Positions 11,066-21,879 are shown, counted from the stretch's first letter. The stretch: DNA of 42,269 bases from Nemertoderma westbladi (GCA_032718475.1 JAUCBJ010002162.1:1-42269), one strand, 5' to 3'. Made by a program: numbers and translations. The notes: a model not told the origin generated them from the letters alone.

Positions 11066-11665
11066 TGTATTCCAGAAAAGAGTTGTATTGTAGTGGGGGC
11101 TGGTTTATCTAAATAGATAATTCTCAGAAAAGTTCGAGTAATTCCGATTTTTTTAAAGTTTTCATTACTTGATATTGGAATAATTAGGAATATTGATGTA
11201 ATTCATATCCAATTTAATTTGTATCACTAATTAATTGCAGTTATTACAACAAAGTTACGGTAAACAATTATATAATTAGCATATAATAGTTGCTATGGAG
11301 CTATGCAGAAGAATACAGACGTGTTTAAGAGATTATTATTACTAAGTTAGTGATAGTTAGTTATAGAAGTATAAGTACGTTCGTCCTATAGGCCGCAACG
11401 CTGCAATACGGTACTTTACTGCGTTAAGAGTAAAACACCAGAACTCTGAAAAGTTCGCATAATATTGTTGCAAATGTACCAATTGTTGATATCACACGTG
11501 AACCTTTTAGAGTTTATTTAGGGCAGCAGTAGAGACTGCCTTCTTAGATGGGAGTCCATGCTGGTCTCTGACTGACTGCAGAGTATACAAAACCTCTGGA
11601 TGGCACATTCACAATAATGCTACGCCGGGGTCATTGTGTCAAGAAGAACGAACACATCTCCATAA

Positions 11666-11956
11666 CCAGACTGTGAACAACATCGGAAGTGTTTCATTAG
11701 TCTCCGAAAGCTTTTGCTTGAACTGAGCTGCCACCGCCTTGTAGGACATTGCTTTCACAGTGTGGACCAGCCTGTGCATAATCTTGTGCTTTGGCGGCCT
11801 CATGGAACGACTATGTATGGTGGTAAGCCCATGACTTTCTTGAGACGCATTTTAAAGAACACTGGACTTGAAGATGCGGATGATCTAGCAAATGTCATGG
11901 GTGATAGGGAGTTGAGGTGGAGCAATTTTATCGACAAGCCGACACATCTTTCTTAA
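11666..11956 (+). pseudogene. 3' end of a LINE-type reverse-transcriptase ORF (copy B)
   Basis: Open from just after a TAA (11663-11665) to a TAA at 11954-11956. Same motifs as copy A (VHNLVLWRPHG, FLRRILKNTGLED, MGDRELRW) with a few substitutions, for example HGTTMYGG against HGKTMYDG and DDLAN against DDVAN. Both copies stay open over the same 96 codons; they are only recently separated by the segmental duplication, so this is weak evidence of constraint. No RT core lies upstream. Confidence 0.65.
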
Positions 11957-12179
11957 TATATTTGATATAATTAATGCAGCCGCAATGCAACATGCCGATA
12001 GTAGTAGTAGTAGTTATAGATGTTTGTTGATACCAATAGAAAGGTAGAAGAAATATTGGGTATAAAAGTTTCATCAATTATTATCTGCTTGTAGCAATTA
12101 ATCTATATGTGTACCGACATTTGCTGGGGCTCATATCCATATACAATATATTAGACCAGACAGCTAAAATTTTCCATAT

Positions 12180-14735
12180 GTAGATTTTCATCACTGATGT
12201 CATTTCCCATATCAGTTTTCAAGTTTGGCGGCATTTGTACAGTTTGTATGTCTGTTCGTTTGTCGAAAAACAATATGACACCTTACAAAGCTAAAATCAC
12301 GGTAATGTCTGTTTTCTTGGACTCAGACTTCATTTACGGTATCAGTTTTGATGTTTGGCAGCATTTGTAAAGTTTGTATGTCTGTCCGTTTGTCAGTCGA
12401 TCTGTCTGTCAAAATACAATATGACACCCTATAAAGCTTAAATCTTGGGAATGTCTGTTTTCTTAAATTCCGACTTCATGTACGGTATCAGTTTTCAAGT
12501 TTGGCAGAATTTGTACAGTTTGTATACGTCTGTCCGTTTGTCAGTCGATCTGTCCGTCAAAATACAATATGACACCCTACAAAGCTAATATCCTGGGAAT
12601 GTCTGTTTTCTTGCACTCTGACTTCATTTACCGTATCAGTTTTCATGTTTGGCAGCATTTGTACAGTTTGTATGTCTGTCCGTTTGTCAGTCGATCTGTC
12701 TGTCAAAATACAATATGACACCCTACAAATGCTAAAATCCTGGGAATGTCTGTTTTATTGGACTCTGACTTCATTTACCGTATCAGTTTTCATGTTTGGC
12801 AGCATTTGTACAGTTTATTATGACTGTCCGTTTGTCAGTCATTCTGTCTGTCAAAATACAATATGACACCATACAAAGCTAAAATCCCGGGAATGTCTGT
12901 TTTCTTGGACTCTGACTTTATTTAGTGTATCAGATTTCATGTTTGGCAGCAATTGAACAGTTTGTTTGTCTGTCCGTTTATCAGTCAATCTGTCTGTCAA
13001 AATACAATATGACACCATACAAAGCTAAAATCCCGGGAATATCTGTTTTCTTGGACTCTGACTTCATTTACTGTTTCAGTTGTCATGTTTGGCAGCAATT
13101 GAACAGTTTGTATGTCTGTCCGTTTGTCAGTCGATGTGTCTGTCATAATACAATATGACACCCTTCAAATTCTAAAATCCTGAGAATGTCTGTTTTCTTG
13201 GACTCTGACTTCATTTACCGTGTCAGTTTTCATGTTTGGCAGCATTGTACAGTTTGTATGTCTGTCCGTTTGTCAGTCAATCTGTCTGTCAAAATACAAT
13301 ATGACACCATACAAAGCTAAAATCCCGGGAATGTCTGTTTTCTTGGACCCTGACTTCATGTACGGTATCAGTTTCATGTTTTGCAGCATTTTTACAGTTT
13401 GTATGTCTGTCCGTTTGTCAGTCGATCTGTCTGTCAAAATACAATACGAAACCCTACAAATGCTAAAATCCTGAGAATTTATGTTTTCTTGGACTCTGAC
13501 TTCATTTACTGTATCAGTTTTCATGTTTGGCAGCAATTGAACAGTTTGTATGTCTGTCCGTTTGTCAGTCGATGTGTCTGTCAAAATACAATATGACACC
13601 ATACAAAGCTAAAATCCAGGGAATGTCTGTTTTTTTGGACTCTGACTTCATTTACTGTATCAGTTTTCATGTTTGGCAGCAATTGTACAGTTTATTATGT
13701 CTGTCCGTTTGTCAGTCAATCTGTCTGTCAAAATACAATATCACACCATACAAAGCTAAAATATCGGGAATGTCTGTTTTCTTGGACTCTGAATTCATTT
13801 ACTGTATCAGTTGTCATGTTTGGCAGTATTGTACAGTTTGTATGTCTGTCCGTTTGTCAGTCAATCTGTCTGTCAAAATACAATATGACACCATACAAGC
13901 TAACATCCCGGGAATGTCTGTTTTCTTGGACTCTGACTTCATTTAGTGTATCAGATTTCATGTTTGGCAGCAATTGAACAGTTTGTTTGTCTGTCCGTTT
14001 ATCAGTCGATCTGTCTATCAAAATACAATATGACACCCTGCAAATTCTAAAATCCTGTGAATGTCTGTTTTCTTGGACTCTGACTTCATTTACGGTATCA
14101 GTTTCCATGTTTGGCAGCAATTTTACAGTTTGTAAGTCTGTCCGTTTGTCTGTCAATCTGTCTGTCAAAATACAATATGACACCATACAAAGCTAACATC
14201 CCGGGAATGTCTGTTTTCTTGGACTCTGACTTCATTTAGTGTATCAGATTTCATGTTTGGCAGCAATTGAACAGTTTGTTTGTCTGTCCGTTTATCAGTC
14301 GAACTGTCTGTCAAAATACAATATGACACCCTGCAAATTCTAAAATCCTGTGAAGTTTTCTTGGACTCTGACTTCATTTACGGTATCAGTTTCAATGTTT
14401 GGCAGCAATTTTACAGTTTGTAAGTCTGTCCGTTTGTCTGTCAATCTGTCTGTCAAAATATAATATGACACCCTATAAAGCTTAAATCTTGGGAATGTCT
14501 GTTTTTGGATTCTGAATTCATTTGCGGTATCAGTTTCAATGTTTGGCAACAATTTTACAGTTTGTACGTCTGTCCGTTTATCTGTCAATATGTGAGTCAA
14601 AATATATTTTAACACACCGCAAAACCAAAAAATTCGATACGTGCTTTTTATTGTTCTCTGATTTCATTCCAATATCAATTCTCATGTTTTATGTCACCTT
14701 GACTGTTTGACTGTCAAAATATCATATATCACCCT
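12180..14735 (+). repeat. Satellite array 3, ~145-bp unit, about 17-18 copies
   Basis: Longest of the three arrays. Units carry ATGTTTGGCAGCA, GTCTGTCCGTTTGTCAGTC, TCTGTCTGTCAAAATACAAT and TGTCTGTTTTCTTGGA. Variant units (CTACAAATGCTAAAATCCTG against CATACAAAGCTAAAATCCCG) alternate over parts of the array, suggesting a dimeric higher-order repeat of ~290 bp. Units at both ends are the most diverged, as expected if exchange is strongest in the middle. Confidence 0.95.
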
Positions 14736-14744
14736 ACAAAGCAA

Positions 14745-14933
14745 GTTTTCTGGGACCGAATTGTCCGGTACCGAATTGTTCGGGACCGAATTGTCCTAGG
14801 ACCGAATTTTCTGGGACCGAATTGTCTGGGACCGAATTGTCCGGTACCGAATTGTCCGGGAACGAATTCTCCTAGGACCGAATTTTCTGGGACCGAATTG
14901 TCTGGGACCGAATTGTCCGGTACCGAATAGTCC
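14745..14933. repeat. GGGACCGAATTGTCC tandem repeat, ~18-bp unit
   Basis: About ten units of variants of GGGACCGAATTGTCCGG, GGTACCGAATTGTCC and TAGGACCGAATTTTCTG; unit lengths of 15-19 bp. A ~66-bp higher-order block occurs twice. No protein signal; the minus ORF here (PDNSVPDNSVP...) is a product of the repeat. Confidence 0.9.
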
Positions 14934-15080
14934 GTATCTTGATAGAAATATAATTCGGACCAAAAACAATTTAATATGAAAATTGAATTACAAATATTTA
15001 TATACTTATTTAGCATAATATTAATATGTATAAATTCAAGAATAAAAACGTATTAAATCAATAGCTTAATTTAATTTAAT

Positions 15081-15210
15081 TTGGTCCTGGAAAATTCGGT
15101 CCCATTAAATATGTATGTTATGGGACCGAATTTTCTAAGTCAGTATCCGGTCAATTAGGTCCCAAAACACTAAATTAAAGGGACCGAATTGACCGGGATT
15201 GAATTGTCCT
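15081..15210. repeat. Scattered GGGACCGAATT copies in both orientations
   Basis: AAAATTCGGTCCCATT (15091-15106) is opposed to TGGGACCGAATTTTC (15121-15135); more copies follow at about 15164-15172 and 15180-15209. With the block at 14745-14933 they bracket ~150 bp of AT-rich DNA and may be the two ends of one small element. Confidence 0.7.
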
Positions 15211-15224
15211 GATTCCATTTTCTT

Positions 15225-15480
15225 GGTGTCTGTCTTATTTTCGATATCATTTTTCATGTTTGGTGGCATCTCAACTGTCTGTCTGTCTTTCCGTTTGTCT
15301 GTCAATCCGTATGTTAAAAGATATATATCGTACCACATAGTTAAAATCTTATGAGGTTTACCTGGTCTCGGATCTCATTTCCGATGTTAGCATTATTGAT
15401 TGGCTGCAATGAAACTGTTTGTATGTTATGTCAGTATTGATGTTCAGACAGACAAAAAATTTCGTCCAGGAAATCCCAAA
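15225..15480 (+). repeat. Diverged outlying satellite copies
   Basis: Retains ATTTTTCATGTTTGGTGG, GTCTTTCCGTTTGTCTGTC and AGTTAAAATCTTATG in the order of the main satellite, but heavily mutated; forms the right fringe of array 3. Confidence 0.6.
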
Positions 15481-15789
15481 TAATGGCGAATATTTTAGAA
15501 TAACGTCGTCGTTGTTCTATTTTAGATTGTTGGTATGCCGTCTAACATTTTGATGGACAAACCAACATGATGGACATGAAAAGACAGCTAGCTAGCTAGC
15601 TACAGTATTATAACTCGAGAAATAAAAGATATGTGGTGAGGCCATTTTCACCTACCTATGACATTGTCATTAATTTAACATTAACATTTATTTGTCTAAA
15701 AAGGTTAAGCCTCTTAAGCAAAAAAAATTTGGCATAGAAACCCATAATTTCAATTCTCTTTCAATATGTTTGAAATATGATTGTAGAAA

Positions 15790-16130
15790 TATGGCTGCAT
15801 GTTTTATTTTATCATTTAATTTGCAGCCATAAGCGTGGGCGCAAATGGCCTTATGGCTGCAGGGTAAATTATTTCCATGCAGCCATAAGTCATTTAAAAA
15901 AAATAAAAGTTTCAGCTAAATATATAATATAACATAATTTATATAGCCAATTGTGCCAGATATATGGTTCCTCCAATTCCCTATCGGGAAATATGAAGCC
16001 ATAAGGCCGGTCATCTCTTATGGCTGCATGTGACCATAAGGCCATTTTTGTGACCATAAGGCCATTGTCTTATATATGATGCAGCCATAAGACTTTACCC
16101 AATCGGGTAAAACCGGCATTATGGCTGCAT
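15790..16130. repeat. Cluster of opposed CTTATGGCTGCAT copies
   Basis: At least six copies of CTTATGGCTGCA or its complement TGCAGCCATAAG alternate in orientation within 340 bp (about 15792, 15821, 15851, 15880, 16018, 16079, 16120), along with four shorter CCATAAGGCC words. TTTACCCAATCGGGTAAA (16092-16109) is a separate perfect palindrome within the cluster. The stretch can fold into several nested hairpins. Confidence 0.8.
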
Positions 16131-16922
16131 GTGAGATACATATATATATATACCCGTATAAGGGGTTTTGTTACAATATTGAAATAGATGTTACTATTTC
16201 TGGGAAATAATCACTACACAGAAGCTGTGCGCTCTCAGTGAAGTGCTACTTATTGGACACTAAAACAAATAATTATACTGGTCTACGTTACTTATCTACG
16301 ATTTACGTACAATATAGGTGAGAATACAATCTCTAAATAAACACACAAAAAATAATACGTACGAAATTTTAGGGTAATTTCACAGGGAAACTACAAACCA
16401 GTCTAACAAAGGGTTAGAACTTCTGGTCATTGCAACGGACAGGATACTACGGTAGTTGAAATAATAAAGCAGTAGTAAATATACTGCGTTGTCCAGATAG
16501 GAAAAATACCACCGTCTGACGACTTATAGCCGTATTGCTATAAGTACTACATTATGTATCACGGAGTGTTCCTACCTAGAGGTTAATTACCGCAGTCTAC
16601 CAGAACTAACGTGCCTATTAACCACTTTACAACACAAATATACTGCCTACACACTAATTACTTTCGGAAAGCACTGTACACTAAACCCTAAATTAGGTAC
16701 AAGTACTTGTAAAACAGATAACCAGCAGTTAAATATACTTGAACAGTTAAAAGAACCACGGCATCTGCTGGAGTGACCGGGGCACAAAGTCACCAGTCTT
16801 TACCTACGCCAAGCAGCCCGTGTAGTACCGGGGTTAATTTATCCATAACGGTATGTATAACAAGCACAATTACTGTAGGAATAAACTTGGGGACATGAAT
16901 GTTGCGAATAATCGCATAAACT
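16131..16922. other. Non-coding stretch, unclassified
   Basis: No ORF of note. Composition and word use (many GTAC and CTAC words) resemble the U5-like parts of the LTRs in this window, for example GCCAAGCAG at about 16808 as at 596, but I cannot show homology. It may be the first part of the unit duplicated at 16923-17500. Confidence 0.4.
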
Positions 16923-17500
16923 CTGAATAATAAATATTACGCTACCCGTACAGAATACTCAAACAAAATACAAACCAAACGCTGGCAGACTACTATCAAG
17001 CCTAAATAAACTACAGTATGTGCAGATTCCGAAATGGTTAGTTAGTATGCGTTCTAACACGGTAGTACGACTTATTCTTTAGGAGGGGGTTGACCTTACA
17101 ACTCAAGATGCCCCAACTTACTAACTGGCACTTCATCAGACAAACTCTACACACGCAGCAATTTCTTCAGACCTAACAACAGCCAGACAACAATCCAGCT
17201 TACAAAATATCTGAATAATAACTATTACGGTACCTGAACAGACTACACAAACAAACACAGGCTAAACGCTGGCAGACTACTATCAAGCCTAAATAAACTA
17301 CAGTATATGCAGATTCCGAAATGGTTAGTTAGTATGCGTTCTAACTCGGTAGTACGACTTATTCTTTAGGAGGGGGTTGACCTTACAACTCAAGATGCCT
17401 CAACTTACTAACTGGCACTTTATCAGACAAACTCTACACACGCTGCAATCTCTCCAGACTTAACAACAGTCAGACAACAGTCCAGCCTACAAGTATCTGA
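16923..17500. repeat. 288-bp tandem duplication
   Basis: Two head-to-tail copies starting CTGAATAATAA at 16923 and at 17211. Landmarks shared in order: GCTGGCAGACTACTATCAAG (16981 and 17268), GATTCCGAAATGGTTAGTTA, TTATTCTTTAGGAGGGGG and AACTCAAGATGCC. The copies differ by scattered substitutions. No coding potential. Confidence 0.92.
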
Positions 17501-17680
17501 ACAATCTGAGCAGACTTACACGTCTTCTGCTCAATATTAACCAACAGATAAATAAGAACTGACAGAAATAAATAAGCTCCAAAAGAAACAAGGGGTGTAC
17601 AGTCCCTAATTTCTTAAACAGCCTACCAATGTATAATATCACAATCGAAATAATACTGATATACTTGTACGGTAAGTACC

Positions 17681-17842
17681 GGTTCAGGCAGTTGGGCCTA
17701 CGGACCTACAGCAGTACCGGTTCAGGCAGTTGGGCCTACGGACCTACAGCAGTACCGGTTCAGGCAGTTGGGCCTACGGGCCTACAGCAGTACCGGTTCA
17801 GGCAGTTGGGCCTACGGACCTACAGCAATACCGGTTCAGGTT
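17681..17842 (+). repeat. 38-bp tandem repeat, four full copies
   Basis: GGTTCAGGCAGTTGGGCCTA begins units at 17681, 17719, 17757 and 17795; a fifth, partial unit starts at 17833. Copies are nearly identical, so the expansion is recent. ORFs rich in A-V-G-P-T are products of the repeat. Confidence 0.95.
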
Positions 17843-17901
17843 TACCGGTCGACCGGCACTTTCAACTTTATTGCTTACTGCAATAAAGAAGCTAGAACTG
17901 T

Positions 17902-17991
17902 TATTGTTCTTACCAGAACAATAGTAAACTGTATTTATTGCCTACACTGCAATTAAGATCAATAACTGTTATTGTTCTTACCAGAACAATA
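17902..17991. repeat. Two copies of a 22-bp hairpin
   Basis: TATTGTTCT-TACC-AGAACAATA occurs at 17902-17923 and 17970-17991: a perfect 9-bp stem with a TACC loop. A third, truncated copy (ACTGTTATTGTTC) ends exactly where the long inverted repeat begins at 18033. Confidence 0.85.
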
Positions 17992-18032
17992 GACAACATT
18001 ATTTATTCTTTTATTTATTCTATAACTGTTAT

Positions 18033-19187
18033 TGTTCGCGCTTTTAAGACCTTTAGCAGTTTAACCTGCCAAAATTTATATGTCTTTTAGTTTATAAATC
18101 GACTTTAGAAAATGGCAAATATTTAATACAAATAAACACAACATTAGCCGAAGCCAGTCTATGCGCGACCATTCACCCGCTGGATATACCCGGGAGACCG
18201 GATTCGGATGCTTAGATTTTATTGCGGTGTAAGCCTACTGTATTATTCGATTGATCATTAATATATAATCTCTGACAAATATTATTCACTTTCGGAAAAT
18301 ATTAACAGTTCCTTTAGGACGTGGCGCTCTATCTATGTAAACAGAGCTATGACTTATACTAAACACAACGGTATGGCTTAGGATTCACGTATGAGGCGCA
18401 TTCTTTAGGAGATGCTTAGTTATCAGTCACAATCATGCACACTACTAGTACCGCACAATACTGCTCAATGATTTGCCGACAGTTTCTGAATTTGATCATG
18501 CATAAAGAGAACAGCAATGGACTCATGTAGTATCTATGAAACAGCATTAGATTCACTACAAACCACAATAATATAAGTCGCAATTGCTATATGTAACCGG
18601 TCTCTCTAACCTGTAGTGTATCAAGAAGATTGGGAATTTTGGGTTATTTATCGATATTCTCCAAATAACAATATTCCGTCAACCGATACAATTAATAACC
18701 AACAGTAAATAGCAGTAAAATGGTAGGTTAAGATATGATATGATATGTGAGTTGAGTGTGTTAAGATATGACTCGATAACAGTTATACGTTCTATAATCT
18801 AAGCCTACTAATGTTTCTTCTAAAGTCTGAAACACAGAGTCATTCCAAAAGCCGATGTTCAGGCGCAGTAGGAACAACACAACACAACACTGACTCTGTG
18901 AGCTGTTGCAGGTATCTTTTCAACACAGAGAGGAATAGCTCTCATTGGCAGAACACCAGATTCCGCAGGTTCCACGAATGTCTAAATGCCTAACTATCAG
19001 GGTTTTTGTCGCCCTTGGCCAGCACACAAAATGAGTCACTCCGCTCGGTTGCTCTGGTTGCATACTCTGCTGTTATAGCTCTGGTTGGTCGATCGAAAAT
19101 AACAAAGAGGCCCAACGTACAGCAAATCAGCCAATCAGCCGGTAGCTCGCATCATTCGAGTTAGGGAACCTTTGAGAGTATTCCAGC
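18033..19187 (+). repeat. Long terminal inverted repeat, left arm
   Basis: Pairs with 37670-38744. Shared words in order include AGTTTATAAATCGACTTTAG, CTATGCGCGACCATTCACCC, CAACAGTTCC-like then AGGACGTGGCGCTCTA, GTAAGTCGCAATTGCTA-like and ATAACAGTTATACGTTC. By eye identity is roughly three quarters to four fifths, with small indels, so the arms are old compared with the LTRs. Confidence 0.85.
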
Positions 19188-19276
19188 GCCTTGGGGGAAC
19201 TGGATTGCAAAGCAAAAGGGCCAGTTATATCCCACAAAAGCTTTTACACTACATTCTACTCTATTACACTTACTTA

Positions 19277-19296
19277 CCCCCCCCCCCCCCCCCCCC
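19277..19296. repeat. Poly-C tract (C20)
   Basis: Twenty C residues, one A, then four more C. It lies just inside the left arm. Confidence 0.9.
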
Positions 19297-19633
19297 ACCC
19301 CACAAACGATATTACTTCAAGCCATGTACCTTTTCTGGTGAGCAGCCGTCCACTAGCTACGCTATTTGGCTGCCCTCCAAACCCATTCGAATTTCTCCTT
19401 AAAAAAGTGCACTTATTATCATGTAAATGCATATATACTGTATTACATTTATATATTGAAGCAACATGTGCATATATCTATAAATTATCATATGGGTTAA
19501 ATATACATTGATTGATTGATTGATTGACAGCGCTGAGGATCTTGCGCTGTCCGGGGGCATTGAGGGGTAGGTAGCGAAGATCGCTAGCCTAAATTATAAT
19601 TAATTATAATATTGATAAACTCATATAGCAGCT

Positions 19634-19912
19634 ATGACTGAGTTGATAGAAGATGATCTTGGTATCAGGGAACGATATACCCTGCCGTTACAAGCGTTTA
19701 TTGATAGTTTAATACGCGGTGACGCTGGTCCAACTACTACGGAGGACGATGGTCGTTATATCGAACCGCCAATGTCCCAGGAGCAACTCACGCGTGAATT
19801 GGACTATAGAAAATTCACCGCTCGCTACACGCATCGTAATGGTACGTATATGGACTTCTTAACTACTAGTTATCCTATCGACTTACACGATACGGACGAT
19901 GTAGACACCTAA
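19634..19912 (+). CDS. Hypothetical acidic protein of the outer element, first ORF
   Basis: A 92-codon ORF starting at an ATG (MTELIEDDLGI). It is acidic and ends in an aspartate-rich tail, DLHDTDDVDT. No domain, signal peptide or membrane segment is recognised. The TAA at its end (19910-19912) is followed in the same frame, after two codons, by ATG of the next ORF (19919). The two may therefore be one reading frame broken by a stop, or two products made by reinitiation or readthrough. It lies inside the long inverted-repeat unit, ~450 bp from the left arm, on the strand opposite to the retrotransposon. No function can be assigned. Confidence 0.4.
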   Translation: MTELIEDDLGIRERYTLPLQAFIDSLIRGDAGPTTTEDDGRYIEPPMSQEQLTRELDYRKFTARYTHRNGTYMDFLTTSYPIDLHDTDDVDT

Positions 19913-19918
19913 AGGGAA

Positions 19919-20169
19919 ATGGTTTTATTTAAATATCATACCCAGCGGAGTCGGAACGATAAACCAAGAATCGAACACGAGAATTCTATTCGAAACCGAC
20001 TTGAAAGAGAAGACGTTGAAGAGCCGGATAAACGCAGCGACTTCAACAAATATCTGGAATTCTTGAGAGAAACATATCTCAATATTGCCAGTCAACAAAA
20101 TCTAGAAACTCGACATCCTCAATGTATACATCATGACCCTATGATAGAACTCAAACGACTCTATTTCAC
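19919..20169 (+). pseudogene. Hypothetical gene of the outer element, cut by the retrotransposon
   Basis: Opens with ATG at 19919 in the same frame as the preceding ORF and continues to the insertion point of the BEL/Pao element at 20169/20170. The frame then runs into LTR sequence and stops at 20215, so its last ~15 codons are foreign. The native part is charged (a stretch RNDKPRIEHENSIRNRLERE, then EEPDKRSDFNKYLEFLRET) with likely helices; no known family is recognised. On the far side of the insertion (from 36732) the same frame stays open for some ten codons before a TAA, which fits a gene interrupted close to its 3' end. Confidence 0.45.
20166..20169. repeat. Putative target duplication TCAC (left)
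   Basis: TCAC precedes the left LTR and TCAC follows the right LTR at 36728-36731, each separated by TA from the part shared by both LTRs. Four bases is short; BEL/Pao elements usually give 4-6. Confidence 0.5.
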
Positions 20170-21536
20170 TATATATGGAAGAGACGGAAACAATACCTGC
20201 AATATCTTACTGTAAAGTTCGTGAATCAAATCATAAATCCGACCTTCTCACCAAAACAGTAAACTCTAAGTAAGCGAATATATTGCAGTATCGATCTCTT
20301 ATAACCGGTGAGGCAGAAAACAGTCTACGAGCAGACAAACTTCGATAAAACAAAATCCCGCGCAGCGAATCCTAAAATCAGGCTGACTCGCTGACGGACT
20401 AAGGGGCTCGTATACTTTGCCGCGGTGTGATTTATATGGTTGGGCGAAAGGGACGCTAGCTAGGTACAGAGGCAGAGATTTGGAGATGTCTAACTAGCGG
20501 GCAAAGTGCAGTAAGGACGAAAGTTAATTTTATATATTTTGAGGTGTAAATAATTTCTAACGCGCGTGTGTTAATTCTGAACGGTCAAAAGCAGTTTTGC
20601 TCCTTCACATATATAATCACTGGGTACGGTGTGCATTTTACAAATATTCTAATTTTGCAACTTGTAGGTCCAATACTCACGAATAATAAGGTTCCTTCCC
20701 CTCTTGCGTATTTCCAGGACTCAAATTCAGGCATAAGGTTAATACTACGCCCAGAATTCGGCAATTTTAGGTACCAGGTCCCTAATACTAAGAAGAAATG
20801 TGTTAGTTTACTACTGTAGGCGTACAGTTACTAATAGCTATCCTGGCTCTTATCTGGAATTTTAGTCACCTAGGTAGGCTGGGTAACTTCCTATCAGGAC
20901 GTTGGCGGGGACACTGTAGATGTTAGTATATCCCTAATAGCCTCAATTTATTTGCGCCTAGTTGTAAACTGCCCTACCGCCTGAACGGTACAATCCTAAT
21001 TCAGGTGAAACACAATAACCCCCCTGGCCTACAAGTTCTGATGTAATAGACACCGTTGTACGGCAAATAGTCACAGACGCACCTGTACTTAGCAAGAGTT
21101 AAGCGTACAGTTTGCTGCACCCTAACCAATTTGTATGCCTCGTACCGGTGTGCCTACGTCCTATCTGCGTACTAGTATCTTTGCTCTCTCCCTCCCCCCG
21201 TAGGAATATGAAGGTCTACTGCGGTTTTTTCCTGAATTAAAACGGTACAGTCCCTAAGATGTAATTTTAGGCTTACAGCGTGTCACTACTTCTACCTTTT
21301 GATCTTTTGGTCTTATGCTTAGGTAGCAAGGCATCAAACGCTGTCTAACCTTTCAGGCGATGGGCGAATAACTCAAGATGGTATTGCGGGTTGTCTCCTG
21401 TCTACATTCCCCTGATGTTCCCGTTCATTGCTGCGGCCCGATCTCTAGCCGGCCATCCTGTCCCTTAGCTGGGTTCACCGTGGTGAAGCATAGTAAAACA
21501 GATAGAAAAAGGGCAGATGTGACTAGTATTTCTAAC

Positions 21537-21542
21537 TTTATT
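21537..21542 (-). terminator. Polyadenylation signal AATAAA, 3' LTR
   Basis: AATAAA on the minus strand about 115 nt after the TATA box; in this LTR it would serve the 3' end of the element's RNA. Confidence 0.5.
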
Positions 21543-21656
21543 ACAAAATCAAATAATAACTATTATACAATAAACAATGTAATCTGAAATAATGTAGTTA
21601 AGTTAAGATAGATCAGCAATTGAATATACGATAGAATAACTAATGAACAAATCGCA

Positions 21657-21706
21657 CCTTTATATAGCAAATTTGTGCTGCAATCAATCGAGAAAATTCT
21701 CGATTG
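21657..21706 (-). promoter_or_regulatory. LTR core promoter: palindrome plus TATA box (3' LTR)
   Basis: TATA box GCTATATAAAGG at 21668-21657 on the minus strand. Seventeen bases upstream is CAATCGAGAA-AA-TTCTCGATTG (21706-21685), an inverted repeat with perfect 10-bp arms that could bind a dimeric regulator. Both are unchanged in the other LTR. Confidence 0.6.
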
Positions 21707-21879
21707 TTCTATAGGTTCTAACAGGTTTTTAAAGATAGCTATTGGTCCAGCTAATATATAACTTGCACGACATTGGTTACAATCAAATAACTACAGTCTC
21801 ATTGGTACAGACAAATGCAATTAATTTGTAGCGGTCAATTTAAATGAGTTGAAATTCTGCACAAAAAATAATTCGCACT

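Larger units (their letters stand above)
8741..12560 (+). repeat. Segmental duplication, copy B (interrupted by a transposon)
   Basis: Matches 5690-7900 almost throughout, but split between 9359 and 10952 by the hAT-like element with its 8-bp target duplication. Alignment resumes at once after the insertion. This fixes the order of events: duplication first, insertion later. Confidence 0.85.

Noticed and set aside
14729-15016. 95-codon minus-strand ORF with PDNSVP repeats
   Set aside because: A direct translation of the GGGACCGAATT tandem repeat.
20568-20819. 83-codon plus-strand ORF present in both LTRs
   Set aside because: Its apparent conservation reflects the LTR pair; it is antisense to the element and has no recognised domain.
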